Of a DNA stretch of 64,000 nucleotides, positions 10,393 through 21,484 are shown piece by piece. Both the position numbers and the translations under genes were made by a program. A model generated the notes under the pieces. That model saw only the letters and a program-made list of their open reading frames with translations, ran no database searches and was not told the DNA's origin. The stretch's first letter is position 1; the number at the start of each line of letters is the position of its first letter. Source of the stretch: Corythucha ciliata (Eukaryota > Arthropoda > Insecta > Hemiptera > Tingidae); assembly GCA_038030265.1 (NCBI GenBank), contig CM075937.1, forward strand, positions 2,790,001 through 2,854,000, in the 5' to 3' direction.

Positions 10393-11540
10393 GAACATTC
10401 AATTCTTACCAAGATTATGGAGGTAATTATTCGAAGGGTGAAAAAAGTTCATAATCAATAGTTTAATCGATTTCTGAAGGGATGTCAACAAGAGTTGGAA
10501 ACTGATACGGGGGTGTGGAGGGGGTCTGAGAGATTGGCATTGTTGCGTTTGAAGCGTATAATAAGCGAGGTTGATATTTACGAGCGAAACGTGAGTTTGG
10601 GAAAAGGCAACTGAAAAATTATCAGGAAATTCCCCCCCACCATCACCACTACCACCGCCCTTCTAGATTCGATAGATGGAGTATAGGAAAGGAGGCAAGT
10701 TTTAAGAATTAGATTTTAAAGCGACACGAAATATTACGGAGGGGAACGAAAGAGGTGGAATCGTTTTTCATAATTTTTACATTCCTCAGCTCGTTAATAG
10801 TGAAAATCTCGATGCACCCTTGGCTACACGGAAGGACTCCTGTATATTCATTATTAAAAAGTAATGTTAGTCCTTTTCAAATCACAGCGAATTTACATTT
10901 AGAAATATCCACCTTGCTCTTCTTTTGCTCTTCATTCTTCAGGGAATATGGCTCAACGCAAGTGAATAATGCACGACAAAAAGAGGGAAAAGGCTTAATG
11001 AAGGGCTTTAAAAATCGCACAAAAAAGTTAAAAAATATACGGTGGCATTAGTTCGACGGTTAGTGGGTTTAAAAAGAGATCAGATGGAAAGGGTTGTCCT
11101 CCCTGCACCTACGATCATCTACTTAAAAAATATCGGTTGGAGACGAAAAAGAAAAATATTAATCCGGCCTGGAAAACATTTGAGGGGCAAGAATAAGAAT
11201 ATCCCCGCGAATTTATAAGCGGTACGTTTATTCGAGCGGGCTTTGTGTGTGTTCATATTCAGGACTTGATATTCTTATTTTAATCTGTCTCTTCCCACCC
11301 TAATGCTCCTCTTTGTTACACCGTTCTCTTTCTCAATAAAATACCGCTTCGATCAATTCGCGGACACTTCAATTCATTTCAACCTCACTGCGTGCGTTCA
11401 ACTCGCGACTACTGTTGTAGCGGTCGAACAAGTGGATGGAAATCATCGAAAAAACTTGAGAGAGCACGACATAACTTCTTTATTGATTTGTAAAAATTGC
11501 ACTCGAAGAAGTCCTTCAATTCGAAAAATGAAGTCATCTG
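10393..11540. other. No recognised gene
   Basis: AT-rich unique-looking sequence. Plus-strand frames at 10755-11051 and 11303-11548 show no domain or codon pattern I recognise. Confidence 0.55.
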
Positions 11541-12215
11541 TTAGGTAGCTGTCCAGGCGTCCAGCAGGAGATCAGCCGGAGGCATCCCCGCCATGACCTG
11601 AAGGGCGTCTGAGCTGATAGTCCTGTACGCCATGACTACCCGGATCAAGGCCTGCCGCTGCAGGCTGACGACTCTCGCTCTCTGCACCTTGGAGGGGCGG
11701 TGCCACCACCAGGTCGCCCCGTACAAAAGGATCGGCATAAAGACCGACCCCACGTAGCGTACCCGCCGTGGCCCTAAAAAGAGCGACCACTTTTTCAAGT
11801 TTGCCCGCAACTACGTCCAGCTGCGGGCTTGCCCCCCCCCCCCTATGGCGAGCAATCTGCACGCCAAGGTACCTCCCCACGAGAGCCCCCGTCAGGCTCA
11901 CTCCCTGGTATGGTACAGCCAAGGAGCTGCCTCGTGGCAGTCTACCCCGCATGATGACTACTTGGGTCTTTTGCACCGCAACAGCCAGCCTCCGCTGACT
12001 TCAAGATGAGCCGCACAACCGCAACCCGCCACCTTGTTGGGAAGTACTCCGAAACCAGACACCAGTTGTAAAGGTCCAAGTAGGCCTCCACAACTGGGTT
12101 CGGCAAATGCTTCAACATCTCGGGCCGTACCCCAGTCAAGCCGGGAGCCCGACCCACAGCCATCCTTCAAGTGCGGCCCGGAGTTCCTCCTCCGAGAAGC
12201 TCTTGCTTATAGAAT
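11541..12215 (-). pseudogene. R1-clade LINE fragment with the RT palm deleted
   Basis: Reading from right to left: SFSEEEL, GRAPGLTGVRPEMLKHLP and YFPTRWRVAVV (RT fingers), then directly QKTQVVIMRGRL, GRYLGVQIARH and QLDVVAGKLEKVVALFR (thumb and connection), then ILLYGATWWWHRP and PPADLLLDAW. Motifs A to C, including the catalytic YxDD block, are missing between about 12000 and 11970, so the RT is dead. The segments sit in two or three frames. It is a family-level relative of the R1-clade copy at 34474-37630 but clearly diverged. Both ends are cut off: the right end meets a Gypsy integrase scrap and the left end stops near 11545. GC content exceeds the flanks. Confidence 0.8.
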
Positions 12216-12530
12216 TTTCAATAATTTCTTTGAGAATGTCATCGGCTCCAACAGCTTGTTTTTAATGGTTTGAACATTCCTTTCCGCCAGTCCATTGGTC
12301 GCTGGGTGGCCGAGAACGGAGAATTTTTGTCTGATGCCATTACGCTGACAGAAGGTCTTGAAGGCGAGACTTGTAAAATACGCGGCGTTGTCCGATACGA
12401 GAACTTTGGGGTATCCGTGCGTTACAAACAACTGACTGACTCCAAAAGTTCTATCGAAATGTTTGAAGTAGGGGCTTCATTTGTGATTCGTGCTTCCACC
12501 CACTTTGACTTTGAATCGACTAAGGCTCGA
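12214..12530 (-). pseudogene. Gypsy integrase core scrap
   Basis: Minus-strand text includes SKWVEARITNEAPTSNISI, then FVTHGYPKVLVSDNAAYFTS and GHPATNGLAERNVQTIKNKL. These are the first and second catalytic-Asp regions and the downstream P.TNGLAER segment with the Glu of a retroelement integrase (DDE). A frameshift near 12425 joins the two parts. It belongs to a different Gypsy lineage from its neighbours, because the adjacent element has its own integrase. No LTR or other domain accompanies it. Confidence 0.75.
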
Positions 12531-12559
12531 ATCGACTTGAATCGAGCTCTCTGATCGAA

Positions 12560-12713
12560 TTGTCCAAAAGACCACGAATTAAAGTGGGCTCGAAGAAACA
12601 AGTGTGAGACATTAGAATTAGCACATTGGCAAGGGGACGTGAACATTGTAGTCGCTTGTGGCGGGGGTAAATCAAAATAAAAAATAAAATAATTATTAAT
12701 TGACGCCACATCA
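12560..12713 (-). repeat. 3' LTR remnant of the minus-strand Gypsy
   Basis: On the minus strand a polypurine tract (CCGAGGGGGGC, about 12712-12722) is followed by TGATGTGGCGTCAATTAAT, a start common in insect Gypsy LTRs. The first TGA of the LTR also serves as the pol stop codon. The far end of the LTR is uncertain, and sequence from another Gypsy begins by about 12530. Confidence 0.65.
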
Positions 12714-13477
12714 GCCCCCCTCGGAGACCGGAGGTCCAAGGCGAAACGAACTCGGGTCACGAGGCGAGGCTTCGGGCGGAGAGGAGAGTGTACCAATTGA
12801 CGTAATGGTTGGTGTTTCTTGCGACGATAGCAAGTAAGCGGGTTTCACCCGGTCGATGCAAACGCGAACTGCATTGTTGTCGACGGAAAGTGTGACTGTT
12901 TTGTTGTCACGTTGAACGATACGGTAGGGACCACGGTATGGGGGCTCGAGAGAACGGCGTAGTTTGTCTTCTCGTAGAAAAGCGTGTGAACAGGACGACA
13001 AATCTTGGAAGACGAAGGGTTTCCGAGATGAGTGGGTAGTTGTAGGTACCGGGCGTAAACTGGACATTAATGTTTGAAGTCGGGCGACGAAATCGGATGG
13101 GTCTTCGAAGAGCGGAGGAGAAATACTGAAGTAAAGAGAGGAAGGCGTAAAGGTTCGCCAAAGACGAGTACAGCTGGAGAGGCTTTAAGATCTTCGCGAA
13201 ACGAATTTCGGATACCGAGTAAGACGATGGGTAGCGCCTGGAGCCATGTCATTCCAGTATGACACATTATAACTACTTTGATTTGGCGATGAAACCGTTG
13301 GAGTTGGGGGTGATAGCTCTTCGTTCGACTCCGATGCGTACCAAATGAGATTCGAATTGCGGTCCTTGGTCCGTTGTGATGCGAACAGGCGATCCAAAAC
13401 GAGCAATCCAACAGCTGAGGAGAGCGCCTGCTATTTCGGCTGCTGTTGTGCCTTCGAGAGGGTGAACTTCTGGCCAC
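12711..13477 (-). pseudogene. Minus-strand Gypsy pol: integrase C-terminal half
   Basis: Contains TWLQALPIVLLGIRNSFRED (integrase core end) and HAFLREDKLRRSLEPPYRGP with VRVCIDRVKPAYL (C-terminal DNA-binding tail). The tail ends SEGG at a TGA that overlaps the LTR start. The integrase would insert the cDNA. The text is spread over at least three frames between 13067 and 13477, so it cannot be translated as one protein. Confidence 0.8.
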
Positions 13478-13788
13478 CCACGGGCAAATGATTCTGCGCG
13501 AGTTAGGGTATCAGCTACGACTGATGTGTTAAATTTCTGTTGAGAACTGGGGGATGAAAGACAGTTGAGCTGAATTGGGGGTAACTTATCTTTGCGTTGA
13601 CAAAAAGCATCAGTGACGGGTTTATGGTCTGTATAAATTGTGAAAGTTTGAGGCTCCAAAATATGACGAAAATGTTGTACAGCAGAGTAAATTGCGTGGA
13701 GCTCTCGGTAATAAGCTGGCCATTCTGCTTGGCAGGGCGTTGTTGAAGGGAGGCGCCGACGCGTCTGTAAATAGACCGAGGCCGGCAT
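13273..13788 (-). pseudogene. Minus-strand Gypsy pol: RNase H and integrase start
   Basis: RNase H text includes YYRELHAIYSAVQHFRHIL and FTIYTDHKPVTDAF, the usual Gypsy signature. It then runs into VADTLTRAE and the integrase core with IARFGSPVRITTDQGPQFES (catalytic Asp). The zinc-binding N-terminal domain of the integrase appears deleted: the RNase H tail is joined to the core within a few residues. Confidence 0.78.
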
Positions 13789-13793
13789 TAAAC

Positions 13794-14811
13794 TCAGGGT
13801 GTGTGAGAAGAGTTGATGTAGCGATCTGTTCCTTGCAATTTTTGAAAGCTTCGTCGAGTTCTGAGTTCTGAAGGCCTGAGAGCGCGGCGTGAAGTGGGGC
13901 TTGGTATGAAGCGGCGGTAAAAATTATTCATTTCGAGGAAACGCCTTAGTCCTTGAGTTGTTGATGGGCGAGGAAATTCTTGGAGAGCTGTAATGCGCTG
14001 CGAGGCTGGTTGGATGCCTTCACTTGAAACTTTGTATCCTACGAACAGGAGTGTTGGAGCGCCGATAATACATTTGTCTACGTTGACGAGAATACCGTGG
14101 TCTCTGAAACGCTTGAAAACTTCGCGAAGATGAGAGCGATATTCATCGGCGTCTCTCGAACAAATGAGAAAATCATCTTTGTGTGGATAAAAAAACTCAA
14201 GGCCATGAAGTATCTCGTCAATGAAACGCTGAAAAGTTTGGCTGGCATTACGGAGGCCGAAGCCCATAAAAGGGAATTCGAATAGGCCGAAGGGAGTTGT
14301 TATGGCGGTCTTGGGAATATCTTCTGGAGCGACTGGAATCTGATTGTATATCCTCGAAGACGATGAGATAATGGAAGACGGTCGGGAATGGTCCTGGCGT
14401 TCAAAGCGCGGTAATCACCGCAGGGCCGCCAGCCTTCGCCTTTCGCCGCCGTCGCCGACCAGGGACTGTCCGATCGACGGGTTATTCCGGTAGCGTAATA
14501 GCGAATTCGGCCTTTGCGACTTGAAGACGCTTGGGATCTAGGCGTCTGGGACGAGAAGATAGAGGCGGACCAGGCGTCGTGTTGATGAAGTGGAGTGTAT
14601 TATGACGAGCGACGCGGGGCAATCCAGACGGCCGAGTGAGCTCAGGAAACTCATTGAAAATCGAAGAAAATGGAGATGATGCGTCGGTAATAATTTTGAA
14701 GCTATTTTGTGTGAACTTATCGAGAAGGCCAAAAGAGGAGAGACCAGTAATGGAATCGACGAGGTCCATGTAAAGTCCCCCCCGAGATTTAATTTGAGAG
14801 GAATGAAGCAA
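13794..14811 (-). pseudogene. Minus-strand Gypsy pol: reverse transcriptase
   Basis: The N-terminal part (14482-14811) shows FNEFPELTRPSGLPR and [19 protein letters not shown], the standard lead-in to insect Gypsy RT. Then come scraps with the CGDYRALNA region (about 14400) in shifted frames. The palm and thumb (13794-14267) show GFGLRNASQTFQRFIDEIL, HKDDFLI at the catalytic YxDD site, FVGYKVSSEGI, and LRRFLEMNNFYRRFIP. The catalytic Asp pair remains but the tyrosine position is altered. Frameshifts near 14270-14480 and 13790 break it. Confidence 0.82.
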
Positions 14812-14945
14812 TACGTGGGGATTTCGGAGTTATTTGCTGCCGTTAAATTGTGGTTGACGCGAGTACGGCATCGAGGTAGAAGGCGACGAAGAAAACAACA
14901 TAAATCTGATCCAGTGTCGACTAAGAAAATTTGATTTTTGTTAAA
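14800..14945 (-). pseudogene. Minus-strand Gypsy protease remnant
   Basis: Minus-strand text FLVDTGSDLCCF carries the DTG aspartic protease motif, followed by TRVNHNLTAANNSEIPTY. The protease would cut gag-pol. A frame break joins it to the RT lead-in. Confidence 0.7.
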
Positions 14946-15044
14946 CGGTCGACGAGAAGCGGCGTCCTGAGAATGGGGAGTCTGCGGCCGCTACTGCTCC
15001 CTGCCCTGAAAGTTTTTTGCTTGTGTACACGGCGGAGTGCACTT

Positions 15045-15387
15045 TCAAGCCTGATTTCCCCATTTATGGTGATACCAGCATAACGATTGAGATGGATCGA
15101 CTGGGGAAAAGTTGCGGCGTCGTTCTGAGGATGTTCGATGCCGTGAACTATTATTTCGACGTGACAAATTGTTGATTTGGACTTGAAGGGCAGAAATTTG
15201 ATGCCTTAGTGCCTCGAGTTCATCGCGTCGGTCAGACGGTGAAACCGTGGATGGAAAATCGAAAGGACGAAGGTGGAAAAGTGGTTGCACTTCCATAATT
15301 TTGTCGGCCGTGACAGCAAGTCGATCAAGTGGCAGGTCTGCTTGCGTTTGTAAAATTGTCTGGACATGAGGAGGAAGCCGTTGTGTC
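15045..15387 (-). pseudogene. Minus-strand Gypsy gag, C-terminal part
   Basis: Text LWTQRLPPHVQTILQTQADL with LDRLAVTADKI and a terminal CWYHHKWGNQA is typical of insect Gypsy gag next to its single CCHC-like knuckle. The 5' continuation is found beyond the inserted element at 22875-23172, showing that the insertion split this gag. Confidence 0.82.
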
Positions 15388-15392
15388 CATAG

Positions 15393-15507
15393 TGTAGTAT
15401 CCTCCAATTATTATTATTCACATGTTTTGGATTGGAAGTTGTACTTTTAAAATTATATAAAGGATACACTTTAAAGCTGTTGGTCTTGTGATCTTTGGGA
15501 CACTACA
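15393..15507 (+). repeat. 5' LTR of the plus-strand Gypsy (115 bp)
   Basis: Starts TGTAGTATCC and ends GGGACACTACA. Contains a TATA-like TATATAA at 15454-15460. It is identical to the 3' LTR except for 9 extra bases (ATCTTTGGG) before the terminal ACACTACA. Confidence 0.9.
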
Positions 15508-15510
15508 TTT

Positions 15511-15522
15511 TGGCGCAGTCGG
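15511..15522 (+). promoter_or_regulatory. Primer binding site, tRNA-Ser-like
   Basis: TGGCGCAGTCGG lies 3 bp after the 5' LTR. It fits the 3' end of a tRNA-Ser (ends CCGACTGCGCCA), as known for 297/17.6-type elements. The tRNA identity is from memory of the family. Confidence 0.6.
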
Positions 15523-15618
15523 AAGGTCTTTTGTGTCACTGTTGGAGGTCGGTGGTCCAACCGGTTGGACAGTGACATTCAAAGACTCAATATCAAGGTG
15601 TGACTGAAATACTCAGCA

Positions 15619-17367
15619 ATGTCAGAAGCGAACAAACCACCAATGTTCGACCCATATGGAGAGCAAGCATCCGTCGGCCTAGCTTGGGAAAAATGGATTC
15701 GGAGCTTAGAATTATTCTTTGTGGCCGCTGATATTTCCGCTGACGTTCGAAAAAAAGCATTACTTCTCAATCTAGCCGGTCCTGAAGTATGTGACATATT
15801 TTACAGCCTGCCAGATACGGGTATGACATACTTAGACGCACTTTCTGCTCTGAATAGTCACTTTAGACCACAAAGAAACGTGGAATTTGAAGTATTTAAT
15901 TTTCGGTCTGCGAGGCAGGAAGCTGGAGAGACACTTAAGGGTTTCTACATACGTTTACGGCAGCTCAGTGGCAACTGCGAATTTGAAAACGCTGAAAAAG
16001 AAGTTAAGGCTCAAATTCTAGCTGGTACTAGTTCGGATGAAGTCAAACGGAAAATATTGAGAAAGTCAGGGATGACATTGCAGGATATTTTAAAATATGC
16101 AGAGCAAGAAGAGGCTATCAACAATCAAGTTAGTCAGTTAGATCGTTCGTGTTTAAAGATAAGTCGTCTGTTTGAGAAACGTGTAAATGAATCCAAATTA
16201 TGCCGTAACTGTGGCTTGACTTGGCCCCATAATTCGGGAAAAGTATGTCGAGCAATTGGAAAAGAGTGTTTCTACTGCGATAAATCTAATCATTTTGCCA
16301 AATTTTGTTTGAGACGAAAGAACAAATCTGACAGGAATATCAAAAAAATTAATAATGATGGTAAAATGGAATCGAGCCTGTCTTCCAATTCGGAGAGTGA
16401 AGATGTGTTTTCTATTCCTAAGAAGAATGGGTCATGTCAAATTCCGAAAGCTAAAGTTTTTCTAGGCGAATTCGAAATTTCCTTCTTCATTGATACAGGA
16501 GCTTCAGTGAACATTATAGATGAAATAACGTTTAAAAATTTAAGAAGACCACCTCCTTTGAAAAAGACTTCTACAAAATTATTTGCATATCAGTCAAAAT
16601 CACAACTACACATTTTGGGAGTTATGGAAACGAAGCTGAGATTCAAAACGAATGGCGGATGTTTTTGTCGTAAAAGGAGTGGCGAGTGTCTCCTAGGAAA
16701 CGAAACTGCTCAAAGTTTGAACGTAATTAAATTAACTTATTTTACGTCAGATAATTTGAAAACCAATACATATTTCAATAAATATCCGATTCTTTTTAAT
16801 GGGGTGGGAAAACTCAAGAATACTAAAATTCATTTACATGTTGACCCGAGTATTAAACCGATTTCTCAAAAACATCGAAGGATCCCATTTCATTTCAGAA
16901 AGGCTGTTGAAAAAGAAATTTTAAGATTAGAAGAAAATGATATTATAGAAAAAATTGATGGGCCGACACCTTGGGTATCTCCAATAGTTGTCGTTCCAAA
17001 GCCACACTCACCGGGAGAAATTCGTTTATGTGTAGACATGAGAGCAGTGAACAAGGCAATAAAACGAGAAAGGCATATCACTCCAACTATAGAGGATGTT
17101 ATTACCGTGGTAAATAAAGCAAAATTTTTCAGTAAATTGGACTTGAAAAATGGTTATCATCAGCTCGAATTAGACTCAGAATCTCGTGTAATGACAACAT
17201 TTTCGACTCATTTAGGTCTTAGAAGGTTTAAACGTTTGAACTTCGGTATTAGCTCGGCAGCTGAAAAGTTTCAAGATGTAATTAGAAACTTATTGTCCGA
17301 TATTCCTAACTCTATTAATGTTAGTGATGATATTTTGATATTTGGAAAAACTCGAGCGAGTTTTTAA
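15619..17367 (+). pseudogene. Plus-strand Gypsy gag, protease and RT (first half)
   Basis: ATG at 15619, about 110 bp after the PBS, starts one frame of 582 residues. It includes gag capsid (WEKWIRSLELFFVAADIS, FRSARQEAGETLKGFYIRLR), knuckles CRNCGLTWPHNSGKVC and CFYCDKSNHFAKFC, and protease FFIDTGASVNII (DTG). RT follows with PTPWVSPIVVVPKP, IRLCVDMRAVNKAI, FSKLDLKNGYHQLELD, and the catalytic NVSDDILIFG near residue 570. The protease-RT linker looks shortened. The frame ends at 17367 because a small deletion right after VSDD removed the following residues and shifted the frame. RT itself continues in the next entry. Confidence 0.9.
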
Positions 17368-18317
17368 TCGACTCCTTGACGCAGGCCTCACGCTGAATAA
17401 AGAGAAATGTGTATTTTGTAAACGAAAAATGAAGTTCCTGGGTTATGAATTCTCTGAATCTGGAGTGAGAGTGGAAGAAAATAAAATTAGTGCTTTTTCA
17501 AATCTCTCTCCTCCTAAAAATGTGTCCGAAGTTAGAAGTATACTTGGAATGGCGAATTTTTGTGCTCGCTTCATACCCCGTTTGGCAGAAAATACCAAGC
17601 CTTTAAGAGATTTGACGCTGAAGAATTGCGTTTGGCGCTAGGGGGAAAGGGAACAACGGTGTTTCGACAATTTGAAAGATTTGATGAAAAAAAATCTTGT
17701 TAATTCATATTTTGATTGCTCAAAAAGGAGTCATCTGTACGTCGATGCTGGTCCTGAAGGCCTTGGAGCTATTCTGACACAAACTAGCAGTGAGGGAGAA
17801 AATCTCATCGCTTGTTCCAGCACTACGCAAGTACTCACAAATTGAGAAAGAGCTCTTGTCAGTTGTTTGGGGCGTTGAACATTATAAAAATTATCTCATT
17901 GGCAGTTGCTTCACCATACATACTGACCATAAACCACTTATTAGTTTATTAACTAACGCGAAAAACTTGGTATCTGCAAGGTTGGAGAGATTGTGCCTTC
18001 GTTTGCAGGGATATAATTTTTCAATTGTTCATACCCCTGGTCGTTTTAATCCTTCAGATTATTTTTCGAGACACCCTAACAAATCTATTACTGATGCAGA
18101 CGACGAAGAAGTGATCAATTTATTGGTAAATGCGACCCTCCCAAAGAACATTTCAAGAGATGAAATCAGGAAAAGTACCCAAAATGACCCCCTTCTTGTG
18201 AAACTAAAACAAGCTCTAGGTTCTCCTGATCTTTCTCTTTGGGAAGACTCTGACCTACAAATTTTCAAGCGATTGAAATTCGAATTCAGTATCACATCCG
18301 ATGGCATTGTACTGAGG
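17342..18317 (+). pseudogene. Plus-strand Gypsy RT thumb and RNase H
   Basis: Frame 17342-17641 shows FNRLLDAGLTLNKEKCVF, KFLGYEFSESGV and FCARFIPRLAENTKPLRDL, then a TAG. The same frame continues through HLYVDAGPEGLGAIL (RNase H Asp), and a shift near 17830 leads to YSQIEKELLSVVWGVEHY and FTIHTDHKPLISLL, then FSIVHTPGRFNPSDYFSRHP. The RNase H connects towards the integrase zinc domain, where the hAT-like element cuts it at 18317. Removing that element and one 8-bp duplication keeps the frame. Confidence 0.88.
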
Positions 18318-18424
18318 TAGAGGTGTGACGTGACAGCTTTTGTTGGTCACAGTGACAACTAGCTCCGGTGACTGTGCAGTCACTGTGACAAAAACCAGTG
18401 ATTTTGTCACTTGAGTGACTACTG

Positions 18425-18571
18425 AGGGCCTGTTCTATAACTTTTTATAATGTCACTATTACTGTTTGTTTCCACCCGTCCTCCCCATCAACATATTATG
18501 ATTTAATTTGGGGCGGACGGTTGGAAAAGGATATTCCTAGGAACCCTGAAATCTTACGGGACAGGCCCCCT
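18425..18571. mobile_element. Candidate short inverted-repeat element
   Basis: GGGCCTGT near 18426 and ACAGGCCC near 18570 form inverted ends about 145 bp apart. No clear target duplication was found. Confidence 0.3.
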
Positions 18572-18639
18572 GTAGCAGTTCGTTTGAGCAAATGCCTAAT
18601 GTTACCGGACTCACCGGTATCTGTGTGAATTTCATTCTC

Positions 18640-18900
18640 AGACCCAACTCTAGACTCTAAAATGCAAATTTAGTGGGGCAGTTGCCCACCCCTAGATGCA
18701 TTCTGAAAGTACAAATCTTTCAGGATAATCACATTGTGTTTCGTCGGCGCTCACTAAAAAAATAACTTCACGGATTTCACTAATAAAAAAAATAAATTTC
18801 AACGGGTTTTGTCGCTCACAAAACGGATATCGCAAGGGCGACATAATTCAAAGACCAAATTCGCCATTTTTGCGTCCTAGAATACCATTTTCGCAGACAG
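18640..18900. repeat. Dispersed repeat shared with 57725-57957
   Basis: Aligned text includes TTTAGTGGGGCAG(T/C)TGCCCACC, then GATAATCACATT and GACATAATTCAAAGACCAA, in the same order and spacing at both sites. Identity is high but with many point differences. No coding pattern. Confidence 0.75.
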
Positions 18901-19009
18901 ACGCGGATTCAGTATTTGCTCAAGAGAGGTGCTAGAGAAATGGTGTGGTTCGCTCTACTAAAACTGGTTTGACAGCCTTTTCACTGCTTACAAATATTTG
19001 AAACTAGCT

Positions 19010-20530
19010 ATTTGTACTATAAAAACAGCTAAAGTAACTAAACTCACGCCTAAAAATACAAAACTGTCGATTCGCGTTTTGAAAATGGCTAAAACTGGAC
19101 TTCACGTGCCCTAAAAATTGGTGGCGACTGGTGAACTTCTGAAAATGCCTAAAAAGATCATGTTTGTACCGCCCGAAAGTAGCTAAATCGACCATTCGTG
19201 CGCTAAAATTGATCAGACTGGCCATTCTTAAGCCAAATATGACCATAATGCGAACTTTTGGCATGAACTAATGAAGCCCTGAAAACGGCCAAAATGACTT
19301 CACGTGCCCTGGAAATGCCTAAAAAAGAATATTCCCTCCCTGAAAATGGCAAAATCGACAATTTGCGCACCAGGAATGGTCAAACTTCATGGCCTTGGCT
19401 TGATGGACTAGGTATTTGAGCCCTGAAAATGGCAAAACTGACGATTCGTGTCTTTAAAATGGCTAAAATTACTATATTTGAACCCTAGAAATTGCCGAAT
19501 TTACATAACGTGCTCTAGAAATGGATTTCCTGACGAATCGAGCTCTAAAAATGTCTGAACAAGTGACTCCTGCCCTGAAAATGGCAAAATAGACCATTCG
19601 GAGCGCCGAAAATGGCCAACCTGGCTGTTCTCGCCTTGACTTGGGACGTACTGTTCGCTCCTATAACTGGAAAGACTGTGCGCCCAAAAATGACAATTAT
19701 AGCTATTCAAGCCTTGAAATCGTCAAAACTGACTCTATGTGCCCTGAAAAGCTGTGCCCAACAAAGTAAATAAATGTCAATTTTGAAGTAAAATATTCAG
19801 TTTTGAGGTAAAGTGATATTTTTTGGGTGGAACCACAAGTTTCAGGGTAAAATCGTCAGTTTAGAAACGTCTTTGGGATGAAATCGTAAGTTTTGGAATT
19901 AAAACAGTCAGTTTTGGGGTAAAATGACCAGTTTTGTATTAACGTCATTAGTTATGAGGCAACACGTCAGCTTTGGCGTGAAATCGTCTGTTTTGGTATA
20001 AAATCGTCATTTTTGCGATGAATTTGTCACTTTTTTGTGTGTGAAATCACCTGTTTTCAAGGCAGAATGGCCTAAAATCACCCGTTTTGAGGAAAACTTG
20101 AGTTAAAGTGTGACAGTTTTAGAGTAAATTATCTAATTTTGAGGGGAAGTTGTCGTTTCGGGTGTAAATGGAACAGTAAAGTTTAGTTTTAGGTTAAAAT
20201 CGCCAGTTCTGTGGTACCATCTTCATTTGGAGGGGGAGGGCATGTCAGCTTTGGCCAGGAATTGTACTGGATAAAATCGGCAGTTTTTAGTAATGAGTGG
20301 CCTGTTAATTGCAATTAAAATCATTCGTTTTTGATCTTTTAGGTTAAACCCGCCATTTTTAGGCGGAATTCACCAGTTTTTAGGGGTAAAGACTTGAATT
20401 TTAAAAGTTGTACTGTGAAATTTTTAGTTTAGGCGTGACCACTTTGTCTTTGGCATAGAAACGTCAGTTTTGAGTTAAAACCCGTTATTGTTTGGTTAAA
20501 AAATGTTGAACTTTACGTATCTCAGACAAG
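19010..20530. repeat. Two adjoining degenerate minisatellite arrays
   Basis: 19010-19770 consists of units like GCCCTGAAAATGGCTAAAA with a spacing of roughly 30-40 bp. From about 19780 to 20530 the unit changes to CGTCAGTTTTGNGGTAAAAT-like text at about 20-25 bp spacing. The second type recurs at 60300-61020. Units are strongly diverged. Confidence 0.75.
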
Positions 20531-20573
20531 ACGTTGATGAAAAGTCGGTCACCCTGTATATTTGAATGCCATG

Positions 20574-20821
20574 TCGTCGGCTAAGGCGTGATACCTCGTA
20601 TGTCCAAAAACCAAACTTTACAGGAGAACAAAAAATAATTTTAAAAATCCCTATTTGTAGATTAATTTCAAATTTTTGGCAATTCTCCCATAAAAAATTA
20701 TATTGATTATCTTGAAAACAAAATTTATGATAATCAAGTTAGGTATCTAACGAAAAATTTGATACCAAAACCTATTTTTCGCCAAATTGTCACTTACGAG
20801 GTATCACGCCTTAGCCGACGA
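20574..20821. mobile_element. Short MITE-like element with 27-bp perfect TIRs
   Basis: TCGTCGGCTAAGGCGTGATA (continuing to 20600) is repeated inverted at 20795-20821. The 248-bp unit has an AT-rich, non-coding interior and interrupts the surrounding repeat array. The superfamily is unclear and no certain target duplication was seen. Confidence 0.75.
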
Positions 20822-21484
20822 TGTATCGATTTCCCGGGGAAATCGAATTGTCTGTTAATAGAAAAAGTCTGAATAGAATTGTCAGTTTTTGGATAGAAAA
20901 TCAGGAATAGAAGGCTAAAACAGATAATTTCCGAACGAAGATGTTAGTTTTTGATGGATTACGACCCTTTTTTGTGAAAACTCAGTTTCCGGGGAAGAAT
21001 TTGACGATTTATTGCGCTACCAGTTCTTTCGTTGGGGTCTCTAGTTTCCATAACGTCCCTTGGTCAAGGGCTGGCTACGCCCCTGACTAGGAAGGTGTTT
21101 AAAAAAAATTATACAAGATCACTGTAGCACAGGTCTTGGAAAACGAAGTGAATAAAAATATATTACCGACCTACACTGAAGGTTCAATTCCAAGTCCAAG
21201 AAAAAAAGTCAACAGACGAAGGATAGACTTGGGGAGATTGCTCCCGAGTTCATTGGGGCGATAGATGGCTATAGGTGACGGCTCCAATTTTAATTCAAGA
21301 GACTCTAGCGCAGTGAAGCGATAGAAGTGACGAATGAAGAGGCGATTATAAGTGAAAAAGAATGTCACCGTTAGAGGGTCGGAACGGTGATTTCAATGTG
21401 GTCGTCACCGGAGCCAACAGTGACGGAGTAGTCACAGTGACAAAATCACCGACAGTGAAATCACACCTCACCTCTATACTGAGG

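Larger units (their letters stand above)
18318..21476. mobile_element. hAT-like element inserted in Gypsy pol
   Basis: Termini TAGAGGTG...CACCTCTA with the 8-bp duplication TACTGAGG (18310-18317 and 21477-21484). Subterminal regions (18330-18420 and 21362-21470) are rich in GTGAC/GTCAC motifs and share GGTGATTTTGTCAC-like blocks in inverted orientation, typical of transposase binding sites. No transposase ORF is visible. The 3.16-kb interior is made of degenerate tandem repeats and smaller inserted elements, so this is a non-autonomous element carrying repeat cargo. Confidence 0.85.

Noticed and set aside
10755..11051. 98-codon frame with hydrophobic start that might be a small secreted protein
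   Set aside because: No conserved motif, AT-rich context, length within chance expectation; cannot be supported.
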